Shown: one piece after another, positions 46,348-57,620 of the stretch
Numbering within the stretch: the stretch's first letter is position 1
Layout: the number at the start of each line of letters is the position of its first letter
Assembly: GCA_029747015.1 (NCBI GenBank)
Contig: JAKOGI010000354.1
Location: 569,001 to 633,000, forward strand
DNA length: 64,000 bases
Direction of reading: 5' to 3'
Origin: Carnegiea gigantea
Lineage: Eukaryota; Streptophyta; Magnoliopsida; Caryophyllales; Cactaceae
The notes under the pieces: generated by a model
The model's input: only the letters and a program-made list of their open reading frames with translations
Told to the model about the DNA's origin: nothing
Database searches by the model: none
Position numbers and translations under genes: made by a program

Positions 46348-47420
46348 GTGTCCCTTACCATGTCCATTAGTGATTTTAACCCTGTGAATTTCATCACCAA
46401 GGCTAGTGTTGGAGGATCCAAGCAAGTAACTGGCACAACTGCGGAGGAAGGAAAAGCGTTCACTATAGATATAGGGGATAGTTTAGGAGAGTCTAAGATA
46501 GAGTCGAAGAGTCAGTCTCTAGTTTGTGTTTCCTCAAATTATGCATTAGGTGTACTTATTTTCGATGTCAATAAGATGAACTCTTTCATTTGTGACTCGT
46601 CTCACCGCTCTTCTTTTGAATTCTTCACCTCTTATAATGAAAGTGAAGATATAACTTCAAGAGATCTAGTTGAAGCAGTGGAAGACTATGAAAATCGAAC
46701 TTCCATAATTGAACATACAATATTAATCAATTTGGTTATTCGTGAATATCCTCGAGAGTTTAAAATAGGAAAATCACGAACTCCAAAGGAGAAAGAAAGT
46801 TTCACCTCATTCCTATGGAATTTATATATCTCTTTGTGTGGTTCTACAAAGAGATGATTGGCATAGATCAAGGTATTATTGAGCATAAAGTCCTCTCTAT
46901 CCCGATGCTAAGCCGGTAACACAAAAACTCTATAGGATGAAACCATAATAGGCCTTGAAAATAAAGGAAGAGGCGCAGAAACAATTGGATACAGGGTTCA
47001 TCAGGGTTACACACTACCCTCAGTGGGTAACAAATATTGTCCTAGTTCCAAAGAAAGATCAAAGAGTAAGAATGTATGTGGATTTTGGGGATCTTAATAA
47101 GGTAACTTCAAAAGATGACTTTCCAATACCACATATAGATATATATTTTGGTTGATAACACCGCTAGGCATACTCTCTCTTCCTTCATGGGTAGGTAATG
47201 CAACTTACAACCAAGTTAAGATGGCAGTAGAGGACATGGAGAAGACTGCCTGCATTACCCCGTGGGGAACTTATTGCTACATTATGATGCCATTTGGGTT
47301 AAAGAATGTAAGGGCCACCTACCAAAGCGCGACTACCAACTTGCTACATGATTTAATGCATATATGTGGATGATATGATTATAAAGTCTAAGCAAGGGGA
47401 TGGACATGTTCTGACTCTAC
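46348..47420 (+). pseudogene. Element C reverse transcriptase
   Basis: A pre-RT spacer (46348-46857) is followed by KIKEEAQKQLDTGFIRVTHY, WVTNIVLVPKKDQRVRMYVD, FGDLNKVTSKDDFPIPHIDI, then in a shifted frame YNQVKMAVEDMEKTACITPW, MPFGLKNVRATYQSATTNLL and near 47370 a degraded YVDDM box (GWYDYK). Inactive. Confidence 0.78.
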
Positions 47421-48250
47421 GAAAATTCTTTACCATAGAAAAGACAATACGTGTTTAAACCCGCAAAGTGTGCAGTTGGAGTCACCTCTCGGAAGTTTCT
47501 AGGATGAATGGTTAACCTTAAGGGAACTGCGGTCTTAAAAATCAAGGCAATATGGGAAATGCACCTGCCTATGATTGAAAAGAAATACGATGATTTTTGG
47601 GTCGCCTACAATACATCAGTTGCTTCATATTAAGGCTCAAGATAGTATGTGAGCCTATCTTTAAGAAATTGAAGAAGAGAGCAAAGTCAGAATGGGATCA
47701 ATAATGCCAAAAGGCATTTGTTAAGATCAAGGAGTATCTATCTAACCCACCAGTGTTGGTACCTCCACAACCTGGCATCGTCTTCGTCCTCTATATCGTA
47801 ATAGCAGCCATGATAATGAGGGCATGCTAGCCCAGAAGTTAGAAGGGTAGGAAAAGGCCATTTACTATGTGAGTAAAAAGTTCTTGAATATGAAACCCGC
47901 TACACACCCTTGGAGGAAACCTCTGTGACCTTCGTTTGGGTAACTAAGAAGCTTAGGCATTATGTGTTAACCCATAAGTACATGTGGTAGCACCAATGGA
48001 TCCGATAAGATATTTGCTGCAGCAACCAGTGACAAGTGGCAAGGCTGTCAGGTGGACAGTAATGTTATCAATATTTGACTTCATTACATCCCGTAAAAAT
48101 CTATGGAATATAATTATATATAATTAATTTGACATTTGAAATCCTCTTTGTTCCATCTATTTCTTACCGGCCTCAATAAGGCTATTTTCCTCCCTAATCC
48201 ATAGCAAAACCTCAATTAAAAACTTGTTTTCATTTTTAAATTTAATAATT
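47421..48250 (+). pseudogene. Element C RT thumb and first RNase H
   Basis: Traces such as NPAKCAVGVTSRKFLG, KAFVKIKEYLSNPPVLVPPQ, KVLEYETRYTPLEETSVTFV and TKKLRHYVLTHKYMW follow Tat pol order, with many stops. Confidence 0.6.
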
Positions 48251-48790
48251 ATGATTACTAGAAGAGCCATGTCTAATGACTTGACATATTTACTAGCTGA
48301 AGCTCAAAGGGTAGAAACTTTTGACCTTACCGATGAGGAAGTTTCTTCAGTTAGAAGAAGATGAGTAGAAAATGTACTTCGATGGGGCTTTAAATCAAAA
48401 AGAATTTAGGGTAGACATCCTTTTAGTATCTTCAGAAGGCGCACATTTTCGTATTTCAGTCCAATTGGACTTTGACATTACTAACAACATGATAGATTAT
48501 TAAGCCTGTATCATTGAGTTGTAAGTTGTTCTAGAAATAAGAGTTAAGAATATGTGGGTATATGGAGACTCCAATTTGATAATTAATCAAATCTTGCAAA
48601 AATGAAAGTTGAGAAGTAAGGCATTATACCAAGCTTACCTAGCATAGCTTAACAGGAATTTTACGCACATCACTTATACTTATCTCAACTCGGAAGAGAA
48701 CCAGTTTGCGGATGCCCTTGCCAAGTTAGCTTCAATAATCAACATCCCTAGTGGCATCCATTCGATGCCATTGGTAGTTGAAAGAAGAAG
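48251..48790 (+). pseudogene. Element C second (archaeal-type) RNase H
   Basis: DGALNQKEFRVDILLVSSEG, FRISVQLDFDITNNMIDY, EIRVKNMWVYGDSNLIINQI and SEENQFADALAKLASIINIP match the additional RNase H found in Tat/Ogre elements, with catalytic-type Asp in FDGA, YGDS and FADAL still visible. Stops interrupt it. Confidence 0.72.
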
Positions 48791-48859
48791 TAAGTCTGCA
48801 CATTATTATACCATGCGTTGTGCAGCATCAACCTCATCACTTGGTATTACGATATATAC

Positions 48860-50070
48860 TAGCACTTAACGAAGAAAGGATATCCACCAGGTCCTCCCAA
48901 AAAGCTTAACCTAAGCCTCACAATACTTTCAACATAAAGGAAAACTATATAAGAAGACAGATGTGGGCATAAACTTACTATACGTAATGTAAGAGAAAGC
49001 ATGCAAATTAGGAAGTCCATGGAGGAGAATGTGGGCCACATATGAATGGGCAAGTGCTAGTCAGAAAGGTCCAAAGGATGGGGTACCCCTGATCCATGAT
49101 GGAAGTAGATTGTTATGCATGTTTGGGAAGATGTCATCAATGTCAAGTATATGCTAATTTATAGCATCAGTCTTCCTTATTTCCATTAACACTGACTTTC
49201 CCTTAGCCGTTTTGGTATGTGGGAATTGAGATTATTAGAAAAATAACACCAAAGGGGACTAATGGACATGAGAATGTGCTTGCAGCAATTGACTACTCAC
49301 AAAATAGGCAGAAGCAACCTCCTACGCTAAAATCACTTCCTAGCATGTGGCTAGGTTCTCCGTCAATAACATTATATATAGATATGATGTACCACATGAA
49401 CTAATAAGTGATCAGGATAGTTATTTTAAAAAGGAGGTGGCACCCCTACTTGAAAAATATGAAGTTCAGCATCACAACTCATCTCCTTAATGTCCCCAGA
49501 CAAATGGAGCAGTTGAAGCAACCAATAAAAATATCCATAGGATAATCAAGAAAATAGTCAATAATTACAAAGACTAGCCCGATAAGCCCCTATTTGTACG
49601 ATGGGGATACAAAACTTCGATTCATACTTTAACAGCACCGACACCATGCTTCCTTGTATTGGAATAGAAGCAGTACTTCTAGTACTTCCAATGGAAATAA
49701 CAATACCCTTACTTAGGCTAATTGTGAAAAGTTAAATCCTAGAGTTGGAATTGGCAAACGCCTTGTATGAAGAGTTGGTGATGCTAGATGGAAGAAGGCT
49801 AAGGGTGTTACATAATGTGCAAATTTGCCAAGCTTAGATTTTAAGAGCTTTCAAAAAGTTGAGCCTAGGGACCTCTATAAGGGCGACCTAGTCTTAAAGT
49901 AGATAAGGGCCCTAATTCAGGACCCAAGGGGAAAATTCAAACCTAACTGGATGGCCTCATACAACATAAAAACCATCATGCTAGGTAAAGCAATAAAACA
50001 TATGGATATGAATGGAAAGGAATATACTCAGTATACTAATCTTAATCAATTAAATAAATATTATGCTTAG
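48860..50070 (+). pseudogene. Element C integrase
   Basis: A zinc-binding remnant (CHQCQVYAN-like) at about 49130-49150; core MGIEIIRKITPKGTNGHENV, VLAAIDYS (first Asp), DVPHELISDQDSYFKKEVAP (second Asp), PQTNGAVEATNKNIHRIIKK (Glu). The polyprotein ends near NLNQLNKYYA at 50068. Confidence 0.78.
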
Positions 50071-50606
50071 TAAGTGTACTCTTCAAGAAACTCTATAATG
50101 GGCTTCAGAAGGAGAAATGAGTTTGACTTTTCCCTTTGGTTGGATCTACAATAGGTTTACAAGGCCTATACTAGGCCTACAACCAAAAATACTCATAAAT
50201 AATAATACAGGATGAACTATGAAGGCCTGATTTTGCATTTCGGATAAGTGGGAAGCCCAATAGCTCGACCTCATTACGTACCCATTGCTAAAAAAAAAGA
50301 GAAAAAAGAAAATAAAAGTGGGCTAAGTGAACTACTAGGCCTAATGGGCTAACTATAGGAAATCAACCCGGGTTTCTTGAAGGAAGCTGGGCCTGGTTTG
50401 GGTGAACTCGGGTCAGGCCCCCTCAAAGTTAGACCGGGTTGGTTTTGGCTTTGCTAATAAGAAATTGGACTGGGCCTCGTGATTTGAAAGGTCCAAACAA
50501 TTTAAGGACTTATAATAATAGTAATAAGAATAAAAGTGAAGATATTTTTATTACCATCTAAAATTTTGAAAACATACAACTCAAAACGATAGTCATAATA
50601 ACATAA
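50071..50606 (+). other. Element C 3' region left of Sirevirus
   Basis: After the pol stop: no ORF on plus; an A-rich run at about 50289-50324, then GGCCTAATGGGCT and GGGCCTGG words that also occur in the C LTR near 40840. It could be spacer before the antisense ORF. CATAA at 50602-50606 is the TSD of G. Confidence 0.4.
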
Positions 50607-52078
50607 TGTTGAGCATATTTAGTTTTGATGATAACAAATCCAAGTGTAAAACTTTGTCCAAGTAATGTTGCTCCAAACACGATCTCCAAACAGGCCTAAC
50701 TGGTGTTTGTAATCTTTATTGTATTAACTGGTTTGCTACATGTGAGAACAAGTCTTCAAAACAGGTTTTACTTGGTGATTCTATATTAAGTCAAGAACAC
50801 CCTCTCGACAGTTGATTGTAAGGCATGTTCCTGAACTCTAGCAATGCAAAGAACAACCCCAGCAAACAAGGTGGCCTTGGTGTTCACAGCAGCTCTACAA
50901 ATCTTGGACAAGTTGACTGGTTCAAAACAAGAAGTCTTTGGTATATAGGTTTTATTTATTTAGACTCTTGTTAATATGCCAATCTTGAAAGTATCATTTT
51001 TAGCACTTCTTGAAAACGGTTTTCGAAAAGTTGCTTTGGGACACCATTACCAAACAACCTTGCAAACAGGGTGCCTAGGGTGTTCTCAAAAACTGCAGCA
51101 GCTACATCAGTCTTATCTGGAAATTTACTTCGGTTGGCTGCCAGATCTAAAAAAAGGTTCGTTTTGAATTTGAAAAAAAAAAATTGCAAAACCGTTTTTG
51201 CTAAAGATTTCTCTTGAAAAGATTCTTATCCCTTATTTTTAGGTCTTGATTGAATTTGGGATAAATCAAGATTTTATCCTTTTCAAGACTAGACTACTCG
51301 GCCAAGATATTTTAAGAAAATCTTGTCTTCTCTCTTAGCCGTTGGAAATCTTTGATGAATCTTCTAAGCGACTAAAAATAGAGGATTTTTTCCTATCTTT
51401 TGAAATAATAGCCGTTGGGTTGTACGTTTAAATATTGAAATTCTCTCTCCCATTTGATACCCCAGTTTTTACAAAGAATTAAGAGATTTTTAGAGCTGAC
51501 ATTCAAAGAGAAAAACCGTGAGAAGATTGTGCTTAACTGAGCTTTCAATTTCTTGGCATAATAGAACTTCATTGTACCTTACATCTGCTTAAGTCAGAAG
51601 CACCCCAGTAAGGTGTTTTGTACCCCTGTTCTCAGAACAGAAAGTGAGTGAGTGTGTCCTCAGTCGTGTGGACTTTGGATGTGTCCTATCTGGTGAGATT
51701 GGACGTGGTGTAACCTGTCTTAGGGAAGAAGGTTACGTGGGTTACAAGTTGTAACAAGGAGTGTTGCTTTTGTAACGTTTTCAGCCCGTTAGTGAAGTGG
51801 TTAAATCCTACACGAGGTAGGTCGTGGTTTTTCACACCTCAGTTGGGCTAGAGGTGTTTTCCACGTAAAAATTGTGTGTGCTTTATTTCCGCATTTATTA
51901 CTTTGAATTTCGCTACTGAATCAATTGAGAACAACCACTACAAACAAGGCGTAAGGTTGTTTGTGATTTACAAACAATCTCTGCAATCAAGTGCTACGGT
52001 TGTTTGTCAGTTATTAGGCGAAAATCGACCACCACAATTCACCCCCCTCTTATGGTTGTGTACTCTTGGAATTCAACA
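50607..52078 (+). repeat. Sirevirus G 5' LTR
   Basis: 1472 bp. TATATA near 50941-50946 and again no ORF of note; the frames at 50976 and 51876 recur in the 3' LTR. Ends GGAATTCAACA. Confidence 0.95.
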
Positions 52079-52133
52079 AGTGGTATCAGAGCAGGTTCTC
52101 TCAAAAGGGCTAACACCTTGAGAGATTCTGAAG
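52079..52133 (+). other. Sirevirus G primer-binding site
   Basis: TGGTATCAGAGC at 52081-52092, 2 nt after the LTR, complementary to the 3' end of initiator tRNA-Met. The gag ATG follows at 52134. Confidence 0.93.
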
Positions 52134-53870
52134 ATGAGTACACCACAAGGAATCCTTGAAGGGCAATCCATTACTCGTCCACCCTATTTCAACGGCCAAC
52201 ATTATAGTTGGTGGAAGAATAGGATGGAGAACTATATTCAGGCAGAAGATTATGAATTATGGATGCTCATCAAGAACGGGCCCCTTGTTCCCACCAAGGT
52301 GCTTGAAGATGGTAAGAAGGTTCCCAAGGAACCCATAGAGTTTGATGGTGAAGACTATAAGAAAATGGAAAAGAATGCCAAGGCCAAGAAGCTATTATAT
52401 TTTGGCCTAGGTCCAGATGAATATACACGTATCTCGGAGTGTGAGTCAGCTCAGGAGATATGGAATGCCCTCCAAGTAGCTCATGAAGGAACAAGTCAAG
52501 TCAAACAATCACGTATTGAGCTACTTATGAGGCAATATGAGTTGTTTGATATGGGTGATCGTGAGAACGTGATGGATATGTACACACGCTTCACCCACAT
52601 AACAAACGAGCTAAAATCCCTGGGAAAATCCTTCACCACAGAAGAGCTGGTGAGGAAGATTCTAAGGATTTTGCCTCGGTCTTGGGAAGCGAAGGTGACA
52701 GCCATCCAAGAAGCTAAAGACATGAACAAGATCACTCTCGACGAGTTGATTGGTAATCTCCAGACCTATGAACTCCGAAAGAACTCACAACAAAGAGAGG
52801 AGTAAAAGAAGGATCGTGGGCTTGCCTTGAAAGCACATGAGGACACTGACTCTGACCTTGAAGATGAAGATATGGCCTTAATGACAAGAAAGTTCAAGAA
52901 ATTCTTCAAAAAGGTCAAAGAAAACAGCAAAAGAAAAGACTTCAGTAAGTCCAGAAACACCCCCCGAGAACAGTTCACAGGGTGTTTCAAGTGTGGCAAA
53001 CCGGATCACATTGTGAAGAACTGTCCACTACTTCGAGAAGAGCAAGAGCAAGAACACCCCTGGAAACAAGGTAGAAAACAAGCTGCAAGCAGTTTTGGGA
53101 GACGATTCTCGAAGGCTATGCTTGCTGCCTGGGGAGATTCCTCTGAGGATGAGGGTGAGTCTGAAACTGAGGAAGATGCTGTAGCTCTCATGGCACAAAG
53201 TGACACGGATTCAGATGATGAATCAACAAACAGTCTTACTGATCTCAAGAACAAGGTACGTGGTCTCAATAAAGCAACTCTCGAAGAACTTTTGTATACC
53301 TTGATGGATACTTGTGCTGAATTGAAACGAGATATCCGAGACCTAGAACTAGAAAATGAGATCCTTAAAAATAAAAAACTGGGCTTACATGAAAATATTA
53401 ATACGCTCAAAGAAAACCTCTTTATAAAAGAAGGAGATTATTCTCGAATGGAGGAAAAACTCTTTGAGGTGGAAGGAATGGTTGAGTCCTTGCTCAGGGA
53501 GAACAAGGGTTTACATGCTAATATAGAAACACTGGAAACCGAGCTTATCACAACCAAGCGCTGGAACAAGTCCTCACAAGCCCTTGATTGGTTAAACACT
53601 CACCACAGTCGAAACAAAAAGGGACTTGGATATAAGCCTAAACGAACAGTTTACCCAATTCATAGAAAGTATGTTGGATTACCTGAAAACATTGTTTGCT
53701 TTCATTGTGGTAAAACTGGTCACTATCGATATTCATGTCCTCTGAGAAGATATGTCATTGAAAAGAATGAAAGGTATGTGAAACAAATCTGGATTAGGAA
53801 AGATGAGCTTTATTGTCTAAAAGAATGGGCCCCAAGTGGATCTGGGTTCCCAAAACTAACCTGTGATTTG
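52134..53870 (+). pseudogene. Sirevirus G gag
   Basis: The ATG at 52134 starts a UBN2/gag domain (FNGQHYSWWKNRMENYIQAE, YELFDMGDRENVMDMYTRFT). A single TAA at 52803-52805 interrupts the frame and replaces a probable Gln (CAA), after which the same frame continues to 53888. Zinc knuckle 1 is CFKCGKPDHIVKNCP (about 52984). A long acidic, then heptad-like coiled-coil segment follows (LKRDIRDLELENEILKNKKL), then zinc knuckle 2, CFHCGKTGHYRYSCP (about 53698). Two knuckles separated by a coiled coil are typical of Sirevirus gag. A frameshift near 53820 then separates it from pol. Confidence 0.88.
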
Positions 53871-54547
53871 TTTTGCAGGCTGAAGTAAGAGGGAACAACC
53901 CCACAAACAACCCAGCAAACAGGGTAAGAAACACCCTGTCAAACATATCAGAAAACAACCTTGAAAACAGGCAGCTGTGGTATGTTGATAGTGGGTGTTC
54001 GCGGCATATGACTGGAGAAAAATCAAACTTTCTCTCACTTACAGCTTCAACCGGTGGGAGCGTGGCTTTTGGCAACGGCAAGTCTGGGACAATTGTCGGT
54101 GTAGGTAGCATTGGTAAAACTCTCTCCCACTCAATTGATAATGTGCACTTAGTTGATGGTTTAAAGCATAATTTACTAAGTGTGTCCCAACTGTGTGACA
54201 AGAACAACCTAGTGGTGTTCTCACGAACACATTGCTTGGTTGTCAATGCCAACACAGGAGATGTTGTGTTAAAGGGGAAGCGACACAAAAATGTTTACAA
54301 AGTATGTATTTCCACTCTTCCCCAAAACAACCTGACTTGTTTGAGTGCTGTGAATGATGACATAATGCTCTGGCACAAGAGACTAGGTCATGCAAGCCTT
54401 ACTCTTTTAAACAAACTTGTTTCAAAAGACCTGGTTATTGGACTACCTTCCATCAAATTTAATGATGACAAGGTATGTGAAGCTTGTGCAAAAGGCAAAC
54501 AAGTCAGATCTTCTTTTAAATCGAAAAAATGTGTAAGCACTACCTGA
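53823..54547 (+). pseudogene. Sirevirus G protease and integrase zinc module
   Basis: The frame MGPKWIWVPKTNL meets a TGA at 53862-53864, then continues. Protease: WYVDSGCSRHMTG (catalytic DSG). GAG-pre-integrase: LWHKRLGHASLTLLNKLVSK ... CEACAKGKQ, the H-x4-H ... C-x2-C module. A TGA at 54545 replaces a probable Arg codon (CGA) in STT(R)PLELLHIDL. Confidence 0.85.
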
Positions 54548-55863
54548 CCTCTAGAATTATTACACATTGATTTGTGTGGTCCCATGAGGATAACTAGTAG
54601 AGGTGGGAAAAAGTATGTGCTTGTTGTAGTGGATGATTACTCTCGATTTACTTGGACCTTGTTTTTGGCATCAAAGATGAAACCTTTGAGAATTTTATTG
54701 CCTTTCTCAAAAAGGTTGAAAAGAGAGTAGGACACTCCTTAATTAGCTTGAGATCTGATCATGGAACTGAGTTTGAAAATGCAAGTTTTATCAACTATTG
54801 TAATGAACATGGTGTTGATCATAACTTCTCAGCTCCAAGAACACCCCAACAAAATGGGGTGGTTGAGCGCAAAAATTGCACCCTAGAAGACATGATCAGA
54901 ACAATGCTTATTGCTAGTGGTCTTCCTAGGTATTTCTGGGCAGAAGCATTGAACACCTCATGTTACATTATAAATAGATGCATGATCAGACCCATTTTGA
55001 ACAAAACTCCTTATGAACTTTTCAAGGGCAGAAAACCCAATATTACGCACCTAAGAACATTTGGTTGTAGGTGTTTTGTGCATAATAATGGGAAGGATGC
55101 CTTAGGAAAGTTTGACCCTAGGAGTGATGAGACAATATTTCTTGGCTATTCTTCTCACAGCAAGGCATACAAAGTCTTTAACAAAAGGACCTTGTGTGTT
55201 GAGGAAAGTGTGCATGTGCTTTTTAATGAATCTAACTTGTTGAGTGAAAATGATGCACAGGAAGATGAACTTGAATTAGGTCTTGTTCGAAAAGAAGTGT
55301 TGCTCCAAGATAAACGAGGTAAGAACACCATGGAGAAAACAACTCCTGAAGGTGTTCCTCAGAACAGCAGGCAAGGTGAACACCAAACAGGGGGAAACAC
55401 CGTTGAACCCTGTTCGGGACCATGTTCTTCAGGAACAGGCTTACAAACAGGTGCAGAAACAGGCTCAGGAGATGATCGTAAGCTTGATATTACGACTAGA
55501 GTAGAGCATGGGTCTGTGGATCCTCTTACTCCACGACCATGGAAGTACCATAGTTCGCACCCCCTTGATCAAATTCTGTCTGATATTAACACTGGAGTGC
55601 AAACTAGATCTAAACTTAAGAATTTTTGTGCTTTCTATGCTTTTCTTTCTAACATTGAGCCAAAAAGTGTGAATGAAGCTCTTGCAGATTCAGATTGGGT
55701 CACGTCAATGCAAGAAGAGCTCCATCAATTTGAAAGAAACAAAGTATGGCACCTTGTACCTAAACCTGCAGAGAGAGCAATCATTGGAACCAAGTGGGTG
55801 TTCCGAAACAAACTGGACGAGTCAGGAACAGTCACTAGGAACAAGGCACGGCTGGTTGTTTAA
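54548..55863 (+). pseudogene. Sirevirus G integrase core and linker
   Basis: LLHIDLCGPMR and VLVVVDDYSRFTW (first Asp), then a one-base deletion near 54674; RSDHGTEFENASFINYCNEH (second Asp) and PQQNGVVERKNCTLEDMIRT (Glu). The linker 55260-55560 is low-complexity Thr/Gly/Gln-rich with many AACAGG/AACACC words. The RT N-terminus starts at VNEALADSDWVTSMQEELHQ. It ends at TAA 55861-55863 (probable CAA for Gln in LVVQGY). Confidence 0.85.
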
Positions 55864-57182
55864 GGGTATAATCAAGAAGAAGGAATCGATTATGAAGAAA
55901 CCTTTGCACCAGTTGCTAGAATTGAGGCTATTCGAATCTTAATAGCCTTTGCAGCTCATATGGAAATCAAGCTATATCAAATGGACATGAAAAGTGCATT
56001 CCTCAATGGATACCTTAAAGAAGAGGTGTATGTCAAACAACCCCCTGGTTTTGAAAACAGTGAATTTCCTAACCATGTTTTCAAACTTGACAAAGCTCTT
56101 TATGGCCTAAAACAAGCTCCTAGAGCTTGGTACGAAAGTTGTCAAGTTTTTTAATTGAAAATGATTTTAGAAGAGGCAAGGTAGATAATACCTTGTTTCT
56201 AAAATCTAAGGGGGAACATTTATTGATTGTCCAAATATATGTTGATGACATTATGTTTGGTGCAACTCATCATGATTTATGCAATGAATTTTCAAATATG
56301 ATGAGGAGTGAGTTTGAGATGAGCATGATGGGTGAGCTTAACTTTTTCTTAGGCTTACAAATCAAGCAAACTCCAAACGGCACCATGATTCATCAACAAA
56401 AGTATATCAAGGAGCTACTTAAGCGTTTTGGGATGGAGTTGGCCAAACCCGTAGACACTCCTATTTCTCCTTCAACCAAGTTGGTTATGGATGATGGGAG
56501 TCCCTCAGTTAAGGAGAAACTCTATAGGGGCATGATTGGGTCACTCTTATACCTAACCGCTAGTAGACCTGATATTGTTTTTAGTGTTGGTTTATGTGCC
56601 CGTTTTCAGTCTAATCCTAAGGAAACTCATCTTAAGGCTGTTAAACGGATACTAAGGTATTTGAAACATACACCCAATTTAGCTTTATGGTATCCTAAAG
56701 GTTGTAATTTTGATCTTGTTGGATATGCTGACGCTGACTATGCTGGATTCCTAGTTGATAGAAAGAGTACCTCAGGTATGGCTCACTTTCTTGGACCTTG
56801 TTTGGTATCTTGGGCTACCAAGAAGCAACATTCAGTTGCCATGTCCACAGCAGAAGCTGAATATGTTGCAGCAGCTTCATGTTGTGCTCAACTATTGTGG
56901 ATAAGACAACAGCTTAAGGACTTTTGTGTTGACATTGGATGCATTCCTATTTTTTATGATAACACAAGTGCAATTAACATTGCCAAAAATCCATGTCAAC
57001 ATAAAAGAACAAAGCATATTGACATTCGACATCATTTCTTGAGAGATAATGTTGAAAAGGGTTTAATCTCTATGAACTTTTGCACAACGGAAAATCAAAT
57101 TGCTGATATATTCACTAAGGCACTAGCTAGAGATCAATTTGAGAGAAATAGACTGGAACTAGGGTTGGTGAGAACACCCTGA
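55864..57182 (+). pseudogene. Sirevirus G reverse transcriptase and RNase H
   Basis: [53 protein letters not shown]; a one-base deletion near 56137 shifts to the frame used until 57182. The catalytic box IYVDDIMFGAT is intact. GSLLYLTASRPDIVFSVGLC, VGYADADYAGFLVDRKSTSG, MSTAEAEYVAAASCCAQLLW and IDIRHHFLRDNVEKG mark RNase H. It ends NRLELGLVRTP with TGA. Confidence 0.9.
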
Positions 57183-57620
57183 GTTACCTGTTTCCAGAAC
57201 ATGAACTGGGTTTGGTAAGATCAACCTTTACACCCTGTTCTCTCCCCCTGTTTGCAAATCTTATTAACAACGGATGTTATTGCATATACTCGAATTGCGT
57301 GCATTTTGTCTTTACTTATCCACTTAGTGCAGCATAAGGGGATGTACTGAAGCCGCCTTAATACCATTAAGTCCAATCAAGATCAGACGGCAAAGAACAG
57401 GCGTAACGAAGAGAACAGGTACGCCCCTTGGTTGCTCGATGTGTTTTTCCTTCCCAAGGCACAAGCTTTTAATTCTCACACCCGTTGCAAACCAAGAAAT
57501 CTTCTAAAGATTTTGGGTGCTCTCTCTCTCTCTCTCTCTTTTTATATGCCCTGTTCTCAGTACTGCAAAACCTGAGAAACCTGCAAAGCCTTAAACCCTA
57601 ATCTCTCTCCTCTAGCAACA
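57183..57620 (+). promoter_or_regulatory. Spacer between pol and ORF3 with candidate splice acceptor
   Basis: 438 bp, no ORF. A strong pyrimidine tract (57520-57543) is followed by CCCTGTTCTCAG ending at 57560, which looks like a 3' splice site 60 nt before the ORF3 ATG. AACAGG/CCTGTT words are dense here. Confidence 0.5.

Noticed and set aside
53794..54288. 164-codon minus ORF opposite the Sirevirus protease/integrase
   Set aside because: Antisense shadow of conserved pol motifs on the plus strand.
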